Part shown: positions 15,402-24,309 of the stretch, piece by piece
How positions within the stretch are numbered: position 1 is the stretch's first letter
Layout: each line of letters opens with the position of its first letter
Origin: a virus
Reading direction: 5' to 3' (one strand)
Length of the DNA stretch: 36,056 bases
Virus record (IMG/VR): IMGVR_UViG_3300043774_000088
Span: 1 to 36,056 of that record
Notes under the pieces: generated by a model
Database searches by the model: none
Told to the model about the DNA's origin: nothing
The model's input: the letters and a program-made list of their open reading frames with translations, nothing else
Made by a program: the position numbers and the translations under genes

Positions 15402-16058
15402 ATGGCCAATGTCAAGCAACAATTAGAAGTCCCATCAATACCTAGTCTGGGTTACCCACCAGAGGTGTATGAGCGCCGAAATCTAAATGAGAACAACAGC
15501 GCTTTAAACAATTTTTTTAGAAAACTGATCTCAGTCCTTGGCGCCTTGTTTGGCCCAAGGGGTGGCAAGTTTATGAATAATCCGCATGGAGCGTTTCAAG
15601 ATTCAACAGACCAAACAGCAGCCAACACCACCACGGCCTATGCAGTTACATTCAACACGACAGATTTTTCCAATGGCGTGACAATTGCCAGCAATAGCAG
15701 AATCACTGTACTTGATGCCGGAATCTGGAACTGTCAGTTTTCCATTCAGTTTAAAAACACGACAAATGACAGCCAAGATGTGGACATCTGGTTTCGCAAG
15801 AATGGCACAAACATTGACAATTCAAACAGCAGATTTAATTTGTCACCAAGAAAATCTTCTGGTGATCCAAGCCACTTGATTGCGGCCATGAACTTCTTTC
15901 CCAGCTTGAGTGCTAATGACTATCTTGAGATAATGTGGCGCGTGAGCGATATTGGTGTCTCTATTGAACATTATGGAACAAGCACCAGCCCTACACGGCC
16001 AGCAGTGCCATCAGCCATTGTCACAATGAGCTTTGTGTCCAACTTACCAACAACATAG
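15402..16058 (+). CDS. Virion protein with probable jelly-roll (C1q-like) C-terminal domain
   Basis: A 218-residue protein. The N-terminal part (YERRNLNENNSALNNFFRKL) is helical; then GGKFMNNPHGAFQDSTDQTAANTTTAYAV begins a beta-rich domain with DVDIWFRKNGTNIDNSNSRF, LIAAMNFFPSLSANDYLEI and a final SAIVTMSFV. This pattern is widespread in aquatic phage structural genes and looks like a C1q/TNF-type jelly roll, often used for trimeric surface binding. Location between lysis and nozzle genes fits a tail-surface protein. The fold call is by resemblance only. Confidence 0.68.
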   Translation: MANVKQQLEVPSIPSLGYPPEVYERRNLNENNSALNNFFRKLISVLGALFGPRGGKFMNNPHGAFQDSTDQTAANTTTAYAVTFNTTDFSNGVTIASNSRITVLDAGIWNCQFSIQFKNTTNDSQDVDIWFRKNGTNIDNSNSRFNLSPRKSSGDPSHLIAAMNFFPSLSANDYLEIMWRVSDIGVSIEHYGTSTSPTRPAVPSAIVTMSFVSNLPTT

Positions 16059-16060
16059 CC

Positions 16061-17539
16061 ATGTACATACCACTCAAATTACCCCCAGGCATTTACAGAA
16101 ACGGCACTGAATATCAGGCAGCAGGCAGATGGTTTGATGCAAACCTTGTGCGCTGGTTTGAGAATACTTTGCGGCCCATGGGTGGCTGGCGAAAGAAGTC
16201 TGCCAGCCAGCTGACAGGATCATGCCGTGGGCTGCTGACTTGGCGCGACAACACTGCTGACCGATGGATCGCAGCTGGTACGCACTCGAAGCTCTATGCC
16301 CTCAATGAGGCTGGGACACTCAAAGACATCACCCCATCAGGGTTTACTGTGGGGGAGGCTGATGCGGTGGTTAAGACCGGCTATGGTTACTCAACTTATG
16401 GCAGCTTTGCCTATGGCGTGGCACGGCCAGACAGCTCCAGCATCACACCGGCCACGACATGGTCCATGGACACATGGGGTGAGTATTTGGTGGCCTGCTC
16501 AAATGCCGATGGCAAGCTCTATGAGTGGCAGCTCGGCTTTTCCACACCGACCATCGCAGCTGCAATCACCAATGCGCCAACGAGCAACAAGGCAGTGCTT
16601 GTCACTTCCGAGCGCATCATGTTTGCCCTTGGCGCTGGTGGCAATCCAAGAAAAGTCCAGTGGTCAGACCAAGAAGACAACACTTCATGGACCCCGACAA
16701 GCGACAACCAGGCAGGCGACTATGAGCTGGCCACGCCTGGCACATTGATCGCTGGCAAGAGGGTCAAGGGTCTAAACCTACTGTTTACCGATGTCGATGT
16801 CCACACGGCTCAGTACATTGGCGCCCCATTCGTCTATGGCTTTGAGAAGGCTGGAAGTGGCTGCGGCCTGATATCTGCCCAATCTGTAGCGGCCATTGAC
16901 ACTGCGGCCATTTGGATGAGCAAGTCTGGTTTCTGGATGTATGACGGGTATGTCAAGCCACTGCCAAGTGATGTGTCGGACTATGTCTTCAACAACATGA
17001 ACTTCAACCAATCATCAAAAATCTATGCTGTCCACAACAGCAAATTTGGTGAGATTTGGTGGTATTACCCAAGTAATGCGAGCAATGAGAATGACAGCTA
17101 TGTCACCTATAACTACAGAGAAAACCATTGGAACATCGGCACATTAGGCAGAACTGCTGGCACTGATGCTGGCGTGTTTAGTAATCCTATGATGGTTTCT
17201 GCTGATGGCTATATCTATGACCATGAGGTGGGTTTTGCTTATGACAGCGCCAGCATCTATGCTGAGTCTGGCCCAATTCAGATTGGCAATGGCGACAATG
17301 TGATGTCTGTGCGCGAAGTTGTGCCAGATGAGCAGACTTTGGGTGAGGCGGTGGTGTCGTTTAAAACCAGAAACTACCCAACTGGCGCGCAATCGACATT
17401 TGGACCATATACGGCAGCAAACCCAACTTCTGTCAGGTTTTCTGGGCGCCAAGTCAATATCAAGGTGACTGGTGCGGTGTTGGCTGATTGGCGTGTTGGG
17501 GTGATTAGGCTTGATGCTGTGGCTTCTGGAAAACGATGA
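16061..17539 (+). CDS. Tail nozzle / DNA stabilisation protein (P22 gp10-like)
   Basis: A 492-residue protein beginning MYIPLKLPPGIYRNGTEYQ, AAGRWFDANLVRWFE and then RPMGGWRKKS. This opening and the repeated beta motifs (KLYALNEAG, LYEWQLGF, WSDQEDNTSWTP, FWMYDGYVKPLPSDVSDYVF, EIWWYYPS) match proteins annotated as P22 gp10-like nozzle or stabilisation proteins, a beta-propeller ring that plugs the tail. Trp/Gly-Asp repeats support a propeller. It ends with an ATGA overlap to the next gene. Confidence 0.78.
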   Translation: MYIPLKLPPGIYRNGTEYQAAGRWFDANLVRWFENTLRPMGGWRKKSASQLTGSCRGLLTWRDNTADRWIAAGTHSKLYALNEAGTLKDITPSGFTVGEADAVVKTGYGYSTYGSFAYGVARPDSSSITPATTWSMDTWGEYLVACSNADGKLYEWQLGFSTPTIAAAITNAPTSNKAVLVTSERIMFALGAGGNPRKVQWSDQEDNTSWTPTSDNQAGDYELATPGTLIAGKRVKGLNLLFTDVDVHTAQYIGAPFVYGFEKAGSGCGLISAQSVAAIDTAAIWMSKSGFWMYDGYVKPLPSDVSDYVFNNMNFNQSSKIYAVHNSKFGEIWWYYPSNASNENDSYVTYNYRENHWNIGTLGRTAGTDAGVFSNPMMVSADGYIYDHEVGFAYDSASIYAESGPIQIGNGDNVMSVREVVPDEQTLGEAVVSFKTRNYPTGAQSTFGPYTAANPTSVRFSGRQVNIKVTGAVLADWRVGVIRLDAVASGKR

Positions 17540-17910
17540 CAGACCGAATTTATGAGATCAACCGGTGTCGCCAATGGATTGAGGCGGCTTTAGAATACAG
17601 CGGTGGGACACATACACTAGACGACATTGCTGCGGGGATTCTGTCAAATCGGTATCAATTGTGGCCAGGTCAGATTTCAGCAGTGGTGACAGAGGTGATT
17701 GTTTATCCGCAGCTAAAGGATTTGCACTTTTTTCTTGCTGGTGGTGATCTCGATGAATTGAAGAAGATGCGGCCTCATATTGAAAAATGGGGCAAGTCTG
17801 TCGGATGTACAAGGGTAACGCTGGCTGGCCGTAAGGGCTGGGAGCGTACATTTTTAAAAGACGAGGGATATGAGCCTCAGTGGTTTATTCTTTCAAAGGA
17901 GCTGATATGA
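17536..17910 (+). CDS. Conserved phage protein downstream of nozzle gene (124 aa)
   Basis: A 124-residue protein with RQWIEAALEYSGGTHTLDDI, LHFFLAGGDLDELKKM and AGRKGWERTFLKDEGY. These strings recur in proteins encoded beside gp10-like genes in other podoviruses. The GRKGWER-x-FLK-x-GY end recalls GNAT acetyltransferases, but no clear acetyl-CoA loop is visible, so no enzyme is claimed. Both ends are ATGA overlaps, linking it to the nozzle and the next virion gene. Confidence 0.74.
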   Translation: MTDRIYEINRCRQWIEAALEYSGGTHTLDDIAAGILSNRYQLWPGQISAVVTEVIVYPQLKDLHFFLAGGDLDELKKMRPHIEKWGKSVGCTRVTLAGRKGWERTFLKDEGYEPQWFILSKELI

Positions 17911-18776
17911 GTTTAGGTGGCGCTTCAGGATATACAAATTTTGCTCAACCAAATGAACAAAACAAAGGTTTGCCCCAGCAGCCATTGCCACAATTTACTG
18001 GCGATGACCCTTACTCGCAAATCATGGCAATGATGCCAGCTTTCAGAAACCCATACGCAAATTCTTCTATGGGCAACGCGCTTGGCGGTTTTGACCCTGG
18101 CATTTACAACAGAACTATGCAAAGCAATGCTGTCACTGGTGGCGGCGGCGGCGGTGGTGGCGGCGGCGGAGGTGGTGGCGGTGGTGGCGCAAGTGTGGGC
18201 AATGCCCCTGCAGTTGGAATCGACCCATACGACCAAGCTGGTCAAGATGCTGTCAATAAAATTGAGCAAGAAGTAGCAGACGAGCAATACGACCAAGATA
18301 GACAAGACGCTATCAATAGGTACGAGCAGGCAATCTATGACCAAGAAGGCGCAGATGCCGTGTCCCGTGTTGAAGATGCTGTGCGCGAAGAGGCTTTGGC
18401 TGAAAGCGCCCGTGCTTCTGATATTGATGCCGCATCCTATGACGATGTCCAATATCAGGCTCCATCCTATAACTATGTTTCCGATGAGCCAGTTTCTGGC
18501 GGTGATTTTCGCGGTGAGATGGGAGGTGATCTTGGTGGCGATGATGGCCAAGACATGGGCGAGGACAGTTTTGAAAGTGCTGGTTATGCAAAAGGCGGCA
18601 TGATTCGCGGCCTGCTTGGACCAAACCCCAAAGGCCCAGATGATGGCTTTGCCATGGTTCAGCGCGGTGAGTATGTCATCAAAAAATCTGCTGTCAAAAA
18701 ATATGGCCGTGGACTTTTGGACATGATCAATGAAGGCAAAGTGCCTGCCAAAAAGATTAAATCTCTCTTAGATTAA
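17907..18776 (+). CDS. Virion-associated protein with poly-Gly linker (289 aa)
   Basis: Starting at the ATGA overlap, 289 residues. The N-terminal 75 residues are Gln/Pro/Asn-rich; then comes a run of 17 Gly, an acidic repeat region (DQAGQDAVNKIEQ, DQDRQDAINRYEQ, DQEGADAVSRVEDAV), and a C-terminal domain with AKGGMIRGLLGPNPKGPDDG, VQRGEYVIKKSAVKKYG and LLDMINEG. That C-terminal pattern is common in phage structural proteins upstream of ejection-protein genes. The in-frame nine codons before 17907 lie in the preceding gene. The function is unknown; presence in the virion is inferred. Confidence 0.74.
   Translation: MSLGGASGYTNFAQPNEQNKGLPQQPLPQFTGDDPYSQIMAMMPAFRNPYANSSMGNALGGFDPGIYNRTMQSNAVTGGGGGGGGGGGGGGGGGASVGNAPAVGIDPYDQAGQDAVNKIEQEVADEQYDQDRQDAINRYEQAIYDQEGADAVSRVEDAVREEALAESARASDIDAASYDDVQYQAPSYNYVSDEPVSGGDFRGEMGGDLGGDDGQDMGEDSFESAGYAKGGMIRGLLGPNPKGPDDGFAMVQRGEYVIKKSAVKKYGRGLLDMINEGKVPAKKIKSLLD
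18138..18188 (+). repeat. Uninterrupted run of 17 glycine codons
   Basis: Seventeen consecutive GGN codons, mixing GGT, GGC and one GGA. The mixture argues against very recent slippage of one triplet, but the tract is probably still prone to length change. It encodes a flexible linker between the Gln/Pro-rich N-terminus and the acidic repeat region of the protein. Confidence 0.95.
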
Positions 18777-18787
18777 AGGAACGCAAA

Positions 18788-19924
18788 ATGTCAAAAGGTG
18801 GAAGTCAAACATCCTCAACATCAATTGACCCAGATGTCAAAAGAGCGTTCCTTGCAAACTTTGAGCAGGCCAAGAATGTCGCTGGGACATTGCCTGTGCA
18901 AGAGTTTGCTGAATTCAATCCGATGTACCAGGCTGGGGAGCGCCAGCTAGTCAACACGAGCTTGGCCGGACCAGGTCTTGCAAACATTGACCGAGCTGCT
19001 GAGATGACTGCGCAAGGCGCGCAGTATCAGCCTAGCATGGTCAGCGGCTTTAACGCAGGCCCAGCCTCTCTTGCTAGTGCGCAGGGCTATGGCGCAACCG
19101 ATGTCAATGCCGCGCAGGCAAATATGGGCGACATCAGTCGCTATATGAATCCATACACCAGCGGGGTGATTGACGCATCTTTGGGTGATATTGAAAAAGC
19201 AAGGGCTGCTGCATCTTCCAGAATTGGCCAGCAGGCATCGGCAGCCAAGGCTTTTGGTGGATCACGCCAAGCCTTGGCCCAAGGTGCATCAAGTGGCCAG
19301 TTTGCAGAGCAGGCCGCAAAGACTGCTGCCCAGCTCAGAGCGCAAGGCTTTGATGTTGCATCTAACCAGATGCAGCAAGACCTTGCACGACAGCAGCAAG
19401 CTGCAATGCAAAACGCTGCACAGCGTACAGCAGCCTCTCAGTTTGGTGCTGGTGCGATGAATCAGGCTGCACTTGCAAACGCAGCTGCCCGAAATCAGAT
19501 GTCGCAATTCAACACAAGCACTGGCCAGCAGGCAGCACTTGCTAACCAGCAGGCTGGCTTGCAGGGCGCGCAATTGCGACTTAGCGGTGCGAATCAGCTT
19601 GGCAACCAGGCAGCGCAGCAGCAGAATTTGCGTCTTGCTGGCGCTCAAGCTGTGATGGGCGCTGGTGGTATGCGCCAAGCTCAAGACCAGCAGCGAATGG
19701 ATGCCATTCGCAACATTGGCCTGCAGCGCCTTGGTGTTGTCCAGTCAAGTCTTGGCGCAAACCCTGCCAACTTAGGAATGACAACCCAGACCCCATACAC
19801 ACAAAACACTGGCGCTGGACTGCTTGGCGGTGCATTGGCTGGCTCTCAATTGGCTGGCCTGACCGGTGGCGCATTAAGCGCTGGCGCTGGTGCTGGTCTT
19901 GGCGCATTGCTTGCCCTGATCTAA
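18788..19924 (+). CDS. Probable DNA-ejection (internal virion) protein, Ala/Gln-rich (378 aa)
   Basis: A 378-residue protein. The N-terminus includes PVQEFAEFNPMYQAGERQL; a central YMNPYTSGVIDASLGDIEKARAAA and AFGGSRQALAQG are landmarks of internal virion or ejection proteins of P22-like and marine podoviruses. Most of the rest is Ala/Gln/Asn-rich helix, and the last 40 residues are Gly/Ala/Leu-rich and hydrophobic (LLGGALAGSQLAGLTGG), suited to inserting into host membrane during DNA delivery. An AAAGGAACGCAAA ribosome site precedes the ATG. Confidence 0.75.
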   Translation: MSKGGSQTSSTSIDPDVKRAFLANFEQAKNVAGTLPVQEFAEFNPMYQAGERQLVNTSLAGPGLANIDRAAEMTAQGAQYQPSMVSGFNAGPASLASAQGYGATDVNAAQANMGDISRYMNPYTSGVIDASLGDIEKARAAASSRIGQQASAAKAFGGSRQALAQGASSGQFAEQAAKTAAQLRAQGFDVASNQMQQDLARQQQAAMQNAAQRTAASQFGAGAMNQAALANAAARNQMSQFNTSTGQQAALANQQAGLQGAQLRLSGANQLGNQAAQQQNLRLAGAQAVMGAGGMRQAQDQQRMDAIRNIGLQRLGVVQSSLGANPANLGMTTQTPYTQNTGAGLLGGALAGSQLAGLTGGALSAGAGAGLGALLALI

Positions 19925-19925
19925 C

Positions 19926-20375
19926 ATGCCAAACACACCAACGCCAGAGCCACAACGCTACGCTGATGCGCAGCTGATGGCTTTGCTTGACCCATCAAGC
20001 AAGCGCGACACCATCCTGATCACGCCTGGATCACCTATGCCCTCTCGCATCCCTGATGGGCTGACAGTGGCAAGGACCAGCAGGGGCATTGTGATCACCA
20101 GCGACCCATCCAAGGTCAAGATCATTGACCAAGGCTCTGAGCGTGATGTGGGCATGGCTCTGTTTGGCTATGCGCACGATCAGGCCAAGGGCTTTGACAA
20201 TGTGGCGGTGGCCATGGATAGAAGCGGGACACCGGTGGCAGAATTGGCCATCAAGCCTGGTCAGGAAAGACGCGCCATGATGGCTGCATCTTTGCTTGCG
20301 CCAAGCACAGGATCAACTAATATGATGAGCAGAGGCGATGTGGTTAAAAGCCGCCTCAAGGGTTTATTGGAATAA
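19926..20375 (+). CDS. Conserved phage protein between ejection genes (149 aa)
   Basis: A 149-residue soluble protein with PEPQRYADAQLMALLDPSSKRDT near the start, IPDGLTVARTSRGIVITSDP in the middle and RGDVVKSRLKGLLE at the end. I do not recognise a named family, but its place between two ejection-like genes suggests a virion or assembly role. It begins one base after the previous stop and shows no Cys, membrane segment or enzyme motif. Confidence 0.68.
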   Translation: MPNTPTPEPQRYADAQLMALLDPSSKRDTILITPGSPMPSRIPDGLTVARTSRGIVITSDPSKVKIIDQGSERDVGMALFGYAHDQAKGFDNVAVAMDRSGTPVAELAIKPGQERRAMMAASLLAPSTGSTNMMSRGDVVKSRLKGLLE

Positions 20376-20384
20376 GGTGGAAAT

Positions 20385-21842
20385 ATGGCAAATGGATTTG
20401 ACTTCAGCAACATAGGCGCCATATTTGGCGGCGGTATGGGCGGCACACCATCGGGTCTTGATGCGCTGCTGTCAGAAGATCAGCGCAAACTGCTTGGCCG
20501 CAATGCTGCGATGTCAGCAGCTGCTGCACTGCTCCAAGCTGGTGGCCGAAGCACAACCCCCATCAACTTAGGCCAAGCACTTGGATCAGCTTTGCAGGCT
20601 GGCCAGCAGGGCTATCAGCAGGCAAGAGCTGGGTCGCTGCAAGATGTGCTTTTAGAGCAAAAGCTAAAGGAAGCCAAAACTGCCCAAGATTTGCAAAAGC
20701 AAGTCGCTGGGGTTTTGACCAAAGCCCCAACTGTATTGACACCAGAGCAGCAGGCTTTGGCGGCTCCTGGTATGCAAGTTGGCCCAACTGTGGCCCGTGC
20801 TGAACTGGCTGCAAACATTCCACAGCCAAGCGCTAATGAAATAAAGGCTGGCCAGTATCAGCAGATTGCTGACATCTATGCTGCCAATCTAAGACCTGAA
20901 GATGCCAAGCGCTATCAGGAGATGTCCGAAAAGCTCAATCCAAGGGCTGAAGTTATTGGCCAGCCATTTGAGGTGACTGACGCCAAGGGCAATCCCATTT
21001 TGGTCCAGCAATACAAAGATGGCACTGTGAAGACCATGCAAGGCTATGGTCCAAAGCGCGATGTCGTTTTGCAAAACCTTGGTGGCCAGACTGTGGCCAT
21101 CAACAAATCTGGATTGAAGGGCGGTGAATCATTTGTCCAGACAATGACTCCAGCAGAGATTGCCAACTTGCAAGTGTCAAGAGGCAATTTGGCCGTGGCC
21201 CAAGGCGGCTTGAACTTGCGTCAAAAAGAATTTAATCGTGGTGCGTATGATGTTAAAGAAGGACCAGACGGGTTTTATTATGTTCCCAAGACCCCAGATG
21301 GTGGTGCTTCCATTCCAGTAATGGGTGTTGCCGGCCAATTGACGCCAGGCAAAGAAGCGCCGCAGGCATTCTCTGAAGCGACCAAAAAGCTCAACAACTT
21401 GAGAGGCAATATCTCTGCATATAGAACAGAGATTGAGGCTGATAAAACTGTTTTCCCATCAGAAGTCCCATTGCCGTTTGGTGCAAAGATTCCATTGCCA
21501 ACAGGGTCAGACACTGCAAGACTGCGCGGAAAATACCAGTCTTTGCTGATGGGTGTCAAAGACTTGTACGAGCTTGGCGCATTGACTGGACCTGATATGG
21601 GCATCATCAGTGAGCAGCTGACAAACCCTGCATCATTCTCTGGTATGTTCACATCACGCAATGCGATGAAAGAGCAGATCAAGGTGCTTGAAGATATGGC
21701 TACACGGGCCGAAGAAAATCTTTCATCAACTTACAAGAGAAAGCTGCCAGCGGCGTCAACAGCTGGTATTCAACCACCAGCAAGCGCACCAACTGCCGAA
21801 AGAAGAATGGTTTGGCGCAATGGTCGATTTGAGTTTGAATGA
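20385..21842 (+). CDS. Probable internal virion protein (485 aa)
   Basis: A 485-residue protein with a Gly-rich start (FDFSNIGAIFGGGMGGTP), an Ala-rich helical stretch (NAAMSAAAALLQAGG; LGSALQAGQQGYQQARAG), then mixed sequence and a C-terminal helical half (EATKKLNNLRGNISAYRTEIEADKT; KEQIKVLEDMATRAEENLSSTYKRKL). The ALLQAGG-RS-x-TP-x-NLGQALG element near residue 50 recurs in podovirus internal or ejection proteins. A GGTGGAAAT ribosome site lies before the ATG. Role in DNA ejection is inferred from composition and context. Confidence 0.7.
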   Translation: MANGFDFSNIGAIFGGGMGGTPSGLDALLSEDQRKLLGRNAAMSAAAALLQAGGRSTTPINLGQALGSALQAGQQGYQQARAGSLQDVLLEQKLKEAKTAQDLQKQVAGVLTKAPTVLTPEQQALAAPGMQVGPTVARAELAANIPQPSANEIKAGQYQQIADIYAANLRPEDAKRYQEMSEKLNPRAEVIGQPFEVTDAKGNPILVQQYKDGTVKTMQGYGPKRDVVLQNLGGQTVAINKSGLKGGESFVQTMTPAEIANLQVSRGNLAVAQGGLNLRQKEFNRGAYDVKEGPDGFYYVPKTPDGGASIPVMGVAGQLTPGKEAPQAFSEATKKLNNLRGNISAYRTEIEADKTVFPSEVPLPFGAKIPLPTGSDTARLRGKYQSLLMGVKDLYELGALTGPDMGIISEQLTNPASFSGMFTSRNAMKEQIKVLEDMATRAEENLSSTYKRKLPAASTAGIQPPASAPTAERRMVWRNGRFEFE

Positions 21843-21848
21843 GGCAAT

Positions 21849-23711
21849 ATGAAAAAAATTAACATCGAAGGCATTGGGACTCTTGAATTCCCAGAGGCCG
21901 CAAGTGATGAGCAAATTGCTGCTTTTATCAATTCCACAGCGCCAGCAGAGCTGAAGAAGATTGCATCAGCTCAAGTGCCAGACACATTGGGCCGCCAAAT
22001 TGGGATGGCCACACGACCCATGGCCCAAGCGGCATTGACAGCTGGCGGCTTGTTGCCAATGGTGGTTGATCCAATGGTCAATCTTTTCAACTTGGCAGCT
22101 GGGACAAAGATTCCAACGCAAACCCAAGCTGTTGAAAAGACTTTGACCGGAGTTGGATTCCCAACACCTAGAACACCCCAAGAGCGCATCATTCAAGATG
22201 TGGCTGGTGCTGGTTATGGCACTGCGGGCCTTGCCCGTGCTGCTGGTCAAGTCGCACCAAGATTGCCTGGCATGGCCTCAGATGTGGCCAAATTCTTTGC
22301 GCAAAGTCCACAGGCTCAGACAGCGGCTGCATTGACAGCATCTTCTGCTGGTGGAATGCTGCGCGAAGGTGGAGCAAATCCAGCGCTCCAAGTTGGTGGT
22401 GCAATGTTGGCTGGTATGGCCGCGCCTGGTGGTCCAAAGCTCTCCCCCACTCAAAGAATCTTAGAAGCGCCTGGTGCATTGGTCAAACCATTCACACAAA
22501 CAGGCCGCGAGGTGATTGTTGGCAATGTCTTAAACCGACTGGCCACAAACCCAGAGCAAGCCATGCAGAACTTGCAGCAGGCCCAGCCTCTTGTCCCAGG
22601 TGTAAGAGTCACGACAGCAGCTGGTGCGCGTGATCCTGGTCTTGCTGCGGCTGAGACTGCCATTCGTGGACTGGATCAATCTGGCGCTTTCCCAAGTGTT
22701 TTATCTTCAAATCAGCAGGCTTTGCTTGAGTCATTCAGAAGGCTTGGTGGCCGCTCTGGTGATGAATTCACGCCAGGCTCTATCCCCTACGCTAAAGCCA
22801 AGCGCAGCAGAATCACATCGCCAATGCGTGAAGAAGCATTTGCTGGCGTGACTGTTGAGCCAGAGATATTCCAGCGCGGCATCAACTTGGTGGTCAACAA
22901 GGCCATTGACAATGTGATGGCAAGCCCTGTCGGTGTGCGTCAAGATGTTGAAGTGGCCATGAAGTTTGCGGCAGATCGTATCAAGCGCGCAAAAACACCA
23001 GAGGAGCTGTACGAAGTGCGCAAAGACTTGGCTGGTGCAGCTCAAGGTAAGTACAACCAAGAAAATCCGAGCTTGCGTTTGGCCAAGGGCCAGCTTAATG
23101 AGGTGATTCGGTCTGTTGACGATGTGATTGAAGCGGCAGCGCCTGGCTTTAAAAACTACATGCAGCAATTTGAGAAGTCATCAAGCGCCATTGACCAGAT
23201 GCGTTTGTTGCAGGGTATTGAGTCTAAAGTTACAACTGGCCAGCCCAACTTGATGACGGGTGAGCCAGTCTTGGCAGCGTCAGCATTGCGCAGGCAAGTG
23301 GCCGCAAAAGCTGAAGAGATTGGCGCTCAACTGTCACCAGCTGCACAGACCAGATTGGACAACATCATTGCCGAGATCAATCGTGGTCAGGCTGCGACTG
23401 CACCAGGTGTGAAGGCGCCAGGCTCCAACACTTTCCAAAACATGAGCATGGGCAATCTGATTGGCCGAGTGTTTAGCGAGTCCATGGCTGACAACACGAC
23501 ACTGCGCACCATGACCAGACCCTTGGACTTTTTGTATCGGCTGCCAGATCAGCAGATTCAGCAGCTACTGGTTGAGGCTATGCTTGACCCCAAGCTAGCA
23601 GCAACAATGATGAGCAAGGCCAACATAATGAAGGTCGAGCCATTGGCAAAGTCACTGCGTAAGAAGGCTGAAGAGCTTGGATTTGGCACGGCAATTGGCG
23701 TACAGGAATAA
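21849..23711 (+). CDS. Large probable internal virion/ejection protein (620 aa)
   Basis: A 620-residue protein, last of the late operon. Residues 1-40 (MKKINIEGIGTLEFPEAASDEQIAAFI) match a short N-terminal module often found at the start of large phage internal proteins. A Gly/Ala-rich hydrophobic region follows (about 60-200), then a long helical body. The final part (SMGNLIGRVFSESMADNTTLRTMTRPLDFLYRLPDQQ) is helical too. Composition resembles ejection proteins that line the channel into the host; no lytic transglycosylase motif was found. The stop directly abuts the stop of the minus-strand gene. Confidence 0.72.
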   Translation: MKKINIEGIGTLEFPEAASDEQIAAFINSTAPAELKKIASAQVPDTLGRQIGMATRPMAQAALTAGGLLPMVVDPMVNLFNLAAGTKIPTQTQAVEKTLTGVGFPTPRTPQERIIQDVAGAGYGTAGLARAAGQVAPRLPGMASDVAKFFAQSPQAQTAAALTASSAGGMLREGGANPALQVGGAMLAGMAAPGGPKLSPTQRILEAPGALVKPFTQTGREVIVGNVLNRLATNPEQAMQNLQQAQPLVPGVRVTTAAGARDPGLAAAETAIRGLDQSGAFPSVLSSNQQALLESFRRLGGRSGDEFTPGSIPYAKAKRSRITSPMREEAFAGVTVEPEIFQRGINLVVNKAIDNVMASPVGVRQDVEVAMKFAADRIKRAKTPEELYEVRKDLAGAAQGKYNQENPSLRLAKGQLNEVIRSVDDVIEAAAPGFKNYMQQFEKSSSAIDQMRLLQGIESKVTTGQPNLMTGEPVLAASALRRQVAAKAEEIGAQLSPAAQTRLDNIIAEINRGQAATAPGVKAPGSNTFQNMSMGNLIGRVFSESMADNTTLRTMTRPLDFLYRLPDQQIQQLLVEAMLDPKLAATMMSKANIMKVEPLAKSLRKKAEELGFGTAIGVQE

Positions 23712-24098
23712 CTAAGACCCAAAAAACGCAGCCACCAGAGGGTCGCGTTTGACGACCCGTCTTTTCTGGCGGCGTCTGGCCAAGCCGAAGTCTTTGTCAT
23801 CAGCGCTCATTTTCTCGCGGTGTTTTCTGATGCGCTCGATGCCTGGCACTGGACCAGGCGCAATTGCATCCACACCCTCACCCCATGACCACAGTGGCCG
23901 CCACTGGCCATTGGCGCTCACTCTGGTGTAGCCAGAGATGTGGACCAGCTCATGGCGGTGCATGTCAAACAGGATTCTGGCTGCGCTTCTGCGCACACAA
24001 AAGCACATCTTGGCCAAGTCAAGGTCAGACAGATTGCCTTTTTTCTGCAACGCCGCCTCAATAGCGGGGCTTACACGGGGTTTATTTCCTCTAGGCAT
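23712..24098 (-). CDS. Putative winged-helix-like DNA-binding protein (128 aa)
   Basis: A 128-residue basic protein, MPRGNKPRVSPAIEAALQ, with SDLDLAKMCFCVRRSAARILFDMHRHELVHI, which looks like a helix-turn-helix plus wing, then GYTRVSANGQWRPLWSWGEG. The C-terminus is very basic (RRRQKRRVVKRDP). ATG 24098 is preferred; a GTG at 24101 precedes it directly. It is last in the leftward cassette, overlaps its upstream neighbour by eight bases, and converges with the late operon with no gap. A regulatory or DNA-binding role is likely; the target is unknown. Confidence 0.66.
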   Translation of the reverse strand: MPRGNKPRVSPAIEAALQKKGNLSDLDLAKMCFCVRRSAARILFDMHRHELVHISGYTRVSANGQWRPLWSWGEGVDAIAPGPVPGIERIRKHREKMSADDKDFGLARRRQKRRVVKRDPLVAAFFGS

Positions 24099-24309
24099 CA
24101 CTGGCCTCCATTCGAGCTTTTAAGCGCTCCAGCATGGCCCTGACCACGAATGCGCGGCTTTTAACTTCATCAGGCATTGCGTGGCCAAAGACTTCTGGTG
24201 AGAGTAAGTCTTTGACTAGGTCGAGGCAAGCCTCAAGGGCCAGTGGCAATTCCCGCTGGGAATTCATAAACTGCTCATTCGGCACATGGTAATGGTTGGC
24301 GGGTTTCAT
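24091..24309 (-). CDS. Small protein in the leftward cassette (72 aa)
   Basis: A 72-residue protein, MKPANHYHVPNEQFMNSQRE then LPLALEACLDLVKDLLSPEVFG and a basic helical end (KSRAFVVRAMLERLKARMEASDA). Its start overlaps the methyltransferase stop (ATGA), so it is translationally coupled to it. No domain is recognised; the overall look is soluble and helical. It could assist or regulate the methyltransferase, but only adjacency supports this. Confidence 0.64.
   Translation of the reverse strand: MKPANHYHVPNEQFMNSQRELPLALEACLDLVKDLLSPEVFGHAMPDEVKSRAFVVRAMLERLKARMEASDA

Noticed and set aside
17536-17910. GNAT acetyltransferase call for the 124-aa protein
   Set aside because: Only a short GRKGWER...GY resemblance; no acetyl-CoA binding loop could be identified.
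17925-18551. 208-codon minus-strand frame opposite the poly-Gly gene
   Set aside because: Its long Ala/Thr run is only the complement of the Gly codons; no start site or family resemblance.
23712-23760. Possible bidirectional terminator where late and leftward operons converge
   Set aside because: Only 5- to 6-bp arms with 15- to 19-base loops (GACCC/GGGTC, AAACGC/GCGTTT) and no T-run; the stretch is also coding.
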